Shown piece by piece: positions 60,438-64,000 of a stretch of DNA of 64,000 nt (positions are counted from its first letter, which is position 1; each line of letters begins with the position of its first letter). The position numbers were made by a program, and so were the translations under genes. The stretch is from Rhizobium sp. BK196 (lineage in GTDB: Bacteria > Pseudomonadota > Alphaproteobacteria > Rhizobiales > Rhizobiaceae). Below the pieces are notes generated by a model that had not been told where the DNA came from, made no database searches, and was given only the letters and a program-made list of their open reading frames with translations. Where the stretch lies: the NCBI RefSeq assembly GCF_014193255.1, contig NZ_JACHZB010000001.1, forward strand, positions 528,018 through 592,017, given 5' to 3'.

Positions 60438-62339
60438 ATGTCCGTCACTACCCACGACGCAAGCCGGTCCCATCAGAGCCAGCAGAAATTTGCTGCCCTG
60501 CTGCTCGGGGCGATCGGCGTGGTCTATGGAGATATCGGGACGAGCCCGCTCTATGCCTTCCGCGAAGCGCTTCGGCCCTTCGCCCATGACGGCGTCACGC
60601 CAAACGAGGTCATCGGTCTGATCTCGCTGATGATCTGGACACTGACGATCATCGTCACGTTCAAATACGTGCTGTTTCTTCTGAGGGCAGACAACGAGGG
60701 CGAAGGCGGAACCCTTTCCCTGCTGGCCCTTCTCATGAAAAAGACCAGCCGGCACGCAACCATCTTTTTCTTCGCGGGCATCATTGGTGCCGCGCTTTTC
60801 ATCGGCGACGCCATGATCACCCCTGCCCTATCGGTGCTGTCGGCGCTCGAAGGGCTGAAGCTCGTAACACCGGTCTTCACGCCCTATGTCCTGCCGATCG
60901 CCATCGCGATCATGCTGCTGCTGTTTTTCGTCCAGTCAGTCGGCACCGCGTCGGTGTCGAAGCTCTTCGGCCCGATAACGCTGCTTTGGTTTCTCGTGAT
61001 GGGCCTCGGCGGAGTTATCCATATCGCCGACGATCCTGCGATCTTCGCAGCGCTCAATCCGCTCTACGCCTTCGACTTCATCACCCATGCGGGCCTCATC
61101 GGCCTCGTGGTCCTCGGCGCCGTCTTCCTCACCGTGACGGGGGCGGAGGCGCTTTATGCCGACCTCGGCCATTTCGGCAGGAAACCGATCCAGGCGGCCT
61201 GGTTCGCCGTAGTCTTCCCGTCGCTTGCGCTGAACTATCTCGGCCAGGGCGGGCTGGTGCTTGCCAACCCGCAGGCTGCGTCCGATCCGTTCTTTCTGAT
61301 GTTTCCCGAGTGGGCGATCCTTCCGGTGGTCATCCTTGCCACCGCAGCCACCATCATCGCCAGCCAGGCAGTCATTACCGGAGCGTTCTCCCTTGCCCGT
61401 CAGGCGATCCATCTTGGCTTCCTGCCGCGGCTCGAGATCTGCTTCACCTCCGCTTCCAACACCGGCCAGATTTATGTCCCTGCCGTCAACATGGGGCTTC
61501 TTTTGGGTGTGCTTGCGCTGATCTTCGCATTCGGCTCCTCCGAGGCGCTTGCCACCGCCTACGGGATTTCGGTCACGGGCGCGATGGTCGTGACGACGAT
61601 CCTGTCCTTCCAGTTTCTGCGCGTCATCTGGGGATGGAACGTGCTTACGGCCCTGGCGGCACTCCTGCCGCTCCTTCTGCTTGAAAGCATCTTTCTCGGC
61701 GCAAATCTCCTGAAGATCCACGACGGCGGCTATGTCCCGGTTCTGATCGCCGGTGGGCTGATGATCATGATGTGGACCTGGAAAAAGGGAACCTTGCTGG
61801 TGCGGGAGAAATCCGCAAGGAGCGACGTACCATTGATGCAGTTCCTCGCGTCGATCGAACGGAAGTCGGATCACGCACCCGTCCAGGTTCCGGGCACCGC
61901 AATCTTCCTGACCAGCCTTCCCGACATGACGCCCGGCGTGCTCCTCCACAATCTGAAGCACAACCGCGTCCTCCACCAGCGTAACGTCATCCTCAACGTG
62001 AAGACCGCACCGCGCCCCTATGTGGCGGAGACGGACCGGGTGACGATCGAAAGGCTGTCCGAGCGCTTCATCAAGATCCAGCTCCTGTTCGGCTTCATGG
62101 AAGATCAGGACGTTTCCAAAGCCCTGCCGCTCTGCCGCAAGGCAGGCTTCGATTTCGAGATCATGTCGACCTCGTTCTACGTCGGCAGGCGCAAGCTCGT
62201 CGGCGATCCGAACACCGGCCTTCCTGCCTGGCAGGACCGGCTCTTCATTGCCATGGCCGGCTTCGCCATCGACCCCTCGGACTATTTTCAGCTTCCCAGC
62301 AACCGCGTGGTGGAGCTTGGCGAACAGATGGTGATCTGA
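60438..62339 (+). CDS. kup: Kup potassium uptake transporter
   Basis: The product is 633 residues with 12 membrane segments. The N-terminus is [22 protein letters not shown], the family signature. Other motifs are [44 protein letters not shown] and GTAIFLTS. The C-terminal cytoplasmic domain ends in [16 protein letters not shown]. It imports potassium with protons across the inner membrane. ATG 60438 follows AAGGA; an upstream ATG (60348) lacks a ribosome site. Confidence 0.95.
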   Translation: MSVTTHDASRSHQSQQKFAALLLGAIGVVYGDIGTSPLYAFREALRPFAHDGVTPNEVIGLISLMIWTLTIIVTFKYVLFLLRADNEGEGGTLSLLALLMKKTSRHATIFFFAGIIGAALFIGDAMITPALSVLSALEGLKLVTPVFTPYVLPIAIAIMLLLFFVQSVGTASVSKLFGPITLLWFLVMGLGGVIHIADDPAIFAALNPLYAFDFITHAGLIGLVVLGAVFLTVTGAEALYADLGHFGRKPIQAAWFAVVFPSLALNYLGQGGLVLANPQAASDPFFLMFPEWAILPVVILATAATIIASQAVITGAFSLARQAIHLGFLPRLEICFTSASNTGQIYVPAVNMGLLLGVLALIFAFGSSEALATAYGISVTGAMVVTTILSFQFLRVIWGWNVLTALAALLPLLLLESIFLGANLLKIHDGGYVPVLIAGGLMIMMWTWKKGTLLVREKSARSDVPLMQFLASIERKSDHAPVQVPGTAIFLTSLPDMTPGVLLHNLKHNRVLHQRNVILNVKTAPRPYVAETDRVTIERLSERFIKIQLLFGFMEDQDVSKALPLCRKAGFDFEIMSTSFYVGRRKLVGDPNTGLPAWQDRLFIAMAGFAIDPSDYFQLPSNRVVELGEQMVI

Positions 62340-62549
62340 TGGGGCTGCGTGGGCCGTTCACGCTCGTCCATCCATGATACGTCGCAGAACAGGCTCGAAG
62401 CGCTGCCAAAGCAGCCCGGAGGCATGATACACGCGCCCTCACCTTTCAATTTCTCTGAACCTAAGGCCCAGTTCATTTCATTTGTTTGAACCAGCTTCGA
62501 TACCTATATTGTAGTTGTAACGATGAGGCTTAAGAAAAGGAGGCCGATC

Positions 62550-62717
62550 ATGTTGCAGACAGTAGGCTTCAATATCCTCCAGGCTTTCTTTGCTTTTCGC
62601 GCCCGCATGTTTCGGGTGGCGGCACGTGAGCATATCAGGCAGGAAATGAAGCATTATCCGCCGCATCTTGCGGCCGATATCGGCGCCCTGCCCGCTCTCG
62701 ATGAGCAGCAGCGATAG
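62550..62717 (+). CDS. Small DUF1127-like protein
   Basis: The product is 55 residues. The end (AAREHIRQEMKHYPPHLAADIGALPALDEQ) is close to the DUF1127 pattern of a basic region followed by a degenerate D-IG motif. An excellent ribosome site, AGGAGG, lies 6 bases before ATG 62550. Function unknown. It is the first of two such genes upstream of a shared terminator. Confidence 0.72.
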   Translation: MLQTVGFNILQAFFAFRARMFRVAAREHIRQEMKHYPPHLAADIGALPALDEQQR

Positions 62718-62833
62718 TTCAAAATCGCTTATGGTACCCATGAAATCTATTCGTTTGAATGATGAGTACCGCAAGCGCATATTTCACTTCAAGGATACGG
62801 CGATTCCGTATCTAGCAATGAAAGGAAACGGCA

Positions 62834-63037
62834 ATGACCTCGATGACTTACAGAGATGGCGGCAAGGGCCTGTCGTCCTATCACGGACATTCCTCGCTCG
62901 GTTCCTATGCCGGCAAGCTTGTGCGCGCATGGCGCAGATGGCAGACGGAACGCCAGATCGAATCCATGCCTCTCGACATCCGCAAGGATATTGGCTGGCC
63001 GAGCGCCGATGAGACCGGCAAGGATAGAGCTCATTAA
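62834..63037 (+). CDS. DUF1127 protein
   Basis: The product is 67 residues. The basic stretch KLVRAWRRWQTERQIESM leads into LDIRKDIGWPSADE, the DUF1127 signature. ATG 62834 has AAGGA 8 bases upstream. Function unknown; the family is abundant in rhizobia and linked to regulation of metabolism. Confidence 0.82.
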   Translation: MTSMTYRDGGKGLSSYHGHSSLGSYAGKLVRAWRRWQTERQIESMPLDIRKDIGWPSADETGKDRAH

Positions 63038-63094
63038 AGATAGGGCTCATGGATGCAATACAATGCAATGAATGCGACATACCTCCCGAGCTAA

Positions 63095-63130
63095 AAGGCG
63101 GTGCCTGTCCCAAGCAGCACCGCCTTTTTT
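63095..63130 (+). terminator. Intrinsic terminator
   Basis: AAGGCGGTGC and GCACCGCCTT form a perfect 10-bp stem with a T-run (TTTTTT). It ends the DUF1127 transcript, 57 bases after the stop codon. Confidence 0.95.
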
Positions 63131-63328
63131 ATATCCGCCGCTTGGCCTTTCCCCCGGAAATTTCATAGGACTACAGTGCTGCAGCGACGCCTTTTGCTTC
63201 GCTTGCGCCGCAAATCACCTGTGATGTCGCAGATTTGCTCTTCCTAGCCGCATTTATCCATGCCAGTGTCGCTTTTGAAACATCGGAACGACGCATTCCA
63301 CGCGACCAATAGGCAGTCGCCCTCGAGC
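63131..63328. other. Intergenic region before the GlxA-type gene
   Basis: No gene or repeat is seen. The promoter of the following regulator should lie here. Confidence 0.45.
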
Positions 63329-64000
63329 ATGGATTTTCTAATGAACAAGATGCAGCTCAAGAAACGTTCCGTAGTCTTCTTCATGGTCCCGCAATTCACC
63401 ATGCTGCCCTTCGCGGCGGCGGTGGATACCCTGCGAATTGCAAACCGCATGCTCGGCTATCAGGCCTATACGTGGCGCCTGAGCTCGGTCGACGGCGAAA
63501 AGGTCTACTCCTCCTGCGGCATCGGCGTGGAGGCCAATTCCTCGCTTGCCGAAGAACGCCGCCATCTCGGCGGCGAAAACCGGCCGGGCATGGTGCTCGT
63601 CTGTTCCGGCATCGATGTCGAGACCTTCAACAATAAATCCGTCAATGCCTGGCTGCGCGAATCCTATAATCGCGGCGTCGCCGTCGGTTCTCTCTGTACG
63701 GGCGCGCATCTGCTTGCCCAGGCAGGTCTCCTGAACGGCAAGCGCTGCGCGATCCACTGGGAAAACCTGCCGGGTTTCTCCGAAGCCTTCCCGCAGGCCG
63801 AGGTCTATGCCGACCTCTACGAAATCGACAACAACCTTTACACCTGCGCGGGCGGCACCGCCTCGCTCGACATGATGCTGAATCTCGTCGGCGAGGATTT
63901 CGGCGAAAGCCTCGTCAACCGCATCTGTGAGCAGCACCTGACCGACCGCGTGCGCAATCCGCACGACCGCCAGCGCCTGCCGCTGCGCGCCCGCCTCGGT
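63329..64000 (+). CDS. GlxA-type (DJ-1/PfpI plus AraC) transcriptional regulator, N-terminal part
   Basis: The visible 224 residues are the DJ-1/PfpI-like domain: KKRSVVFFMVPQFTMLPFAAAVDTLRIANRML, then LVCSGIDVETFN and the elbow VGSLCTGAHLLAQAGLLNGKRCAIHWEN, ending before the AraC HTH region that would follow. The gene runs off the window. Candidate starts are ATG 63329, 63341 and 63350, none with a strong ribosome site. Family members respond to amines such as glycine betaine or carnitine in several proteobacteria. Confidence 0.88.
   Translation, partial: MDFLMNKMQLKKRSVVFFMVPQFTMLPFAAAVDTLRIANRMLGYQAYTWRLSSVDGEKVYSSCGIGVEANSSLAEERRHLGGENRPGMVLVCSGIDVETFNNKSVNAWLRESYNRGVAVGSLCTGAHLLAQAGLLNGKRCAIHWENLPGFSEAFPQAEVYADLYEIDNNLYTCAGGTASLDMMLNLVGEDFGESLVNRICEQHLTDRVRNPHDRQRLPLRARLG

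Noticed and set aside
60936..61976. 346-codon minus-strand frame within kup
   Set aside because: Low-complexity Arg/Asp/Glu/His translation opposite conserved Kup sequence.

Overview
The window looks like a chromosomal segment of a Rhizobium-type alphaproteobacterium (R. etli / R. leguminosarum / R. tropici group). The GC content is high. The protein families, the very-long-chain lipid A acyl cluster (acpXL to lpxXL), an FnrN regulator preceded by two anaeroboxes, the aerobic cobalamin genes and several palindromic intergenic repeats typical of the Rhizobiaceae all point there. I saw no phage, plasmid, CRISPR, tRNA or rRNA feature. All assignments come from reading translations and motifs; no database search was run.

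Layout. 1-1.6 kb: end of a 5-formyl-THF cyclo-ligase gene, an RcnB-like protein, a palindromic repeat and a broken acetyltransferase. 1.6-15.1 kb: a hemicellulose/oligosaccharide utilisation locus on the minus strand (CUT1 ABC transporter, GH2 beta-mannosidase, sugar isomerase, Gfo/Idh/MocA dehydrogenase, aldo/keto reductase, GH43 enzyme) with a divergent LacI regulator. 15.1-20.3 kb: small enzymes, 6-phosphogluconate dehydrogenase, an AraC regulator, an SRPBCC and two VOC proteins, and a PAS protein. 20.4-26 kb: the six-gene acpXL-fabZXL-fabF2XL-fabF1XL-adh2XL-lpxXL cluster that makes and attaches the 28-carbon acyl chain of rhizobial lipid A; one of its two ketosynthases lacks the catalytic residues. 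26.4-32.7 kb: fnrN, an L,D-transpeptidase, a CadC-like TPR regulator, an unusual PlsY, a ureohydrolase with an altered metal ligand, a DUF1127 protein and an MFS transporter.

32.7-46.7 kb is dominated by cobalamin biosynthesis: cobA-cobB-cobC-cobD chained by 4-bp overlaps, cobE, and the cobP-cobW-cobN-cobO operon. The latter lies behind a long B12 riboswitch. cobN carries two palindromic repeats inserted in frame. cobQ sits apart at 52.5-54 kb. A nucleoside hydrolase, a TauE/SafE exporter and a periplasmic isochorismatase-like protein lie between the cob groups.

47.6-64 kb: ClC channel, class III nucleotide cyclase with an uncertain N-terminus, DUF1330/MarR divergent pair, an SDR with a C-terminal frameshift, cobQ, a choline/betaine-type binding protein, an entericidin lipoprotein, LysR, a DUF882 peptidase-like protein, a CNNM/TlyC-type membrane protein, Kup potassium transporter, two small DUF1127-type proteins with a strong terminator, and the start of a GlxA-type regulator running off the end.
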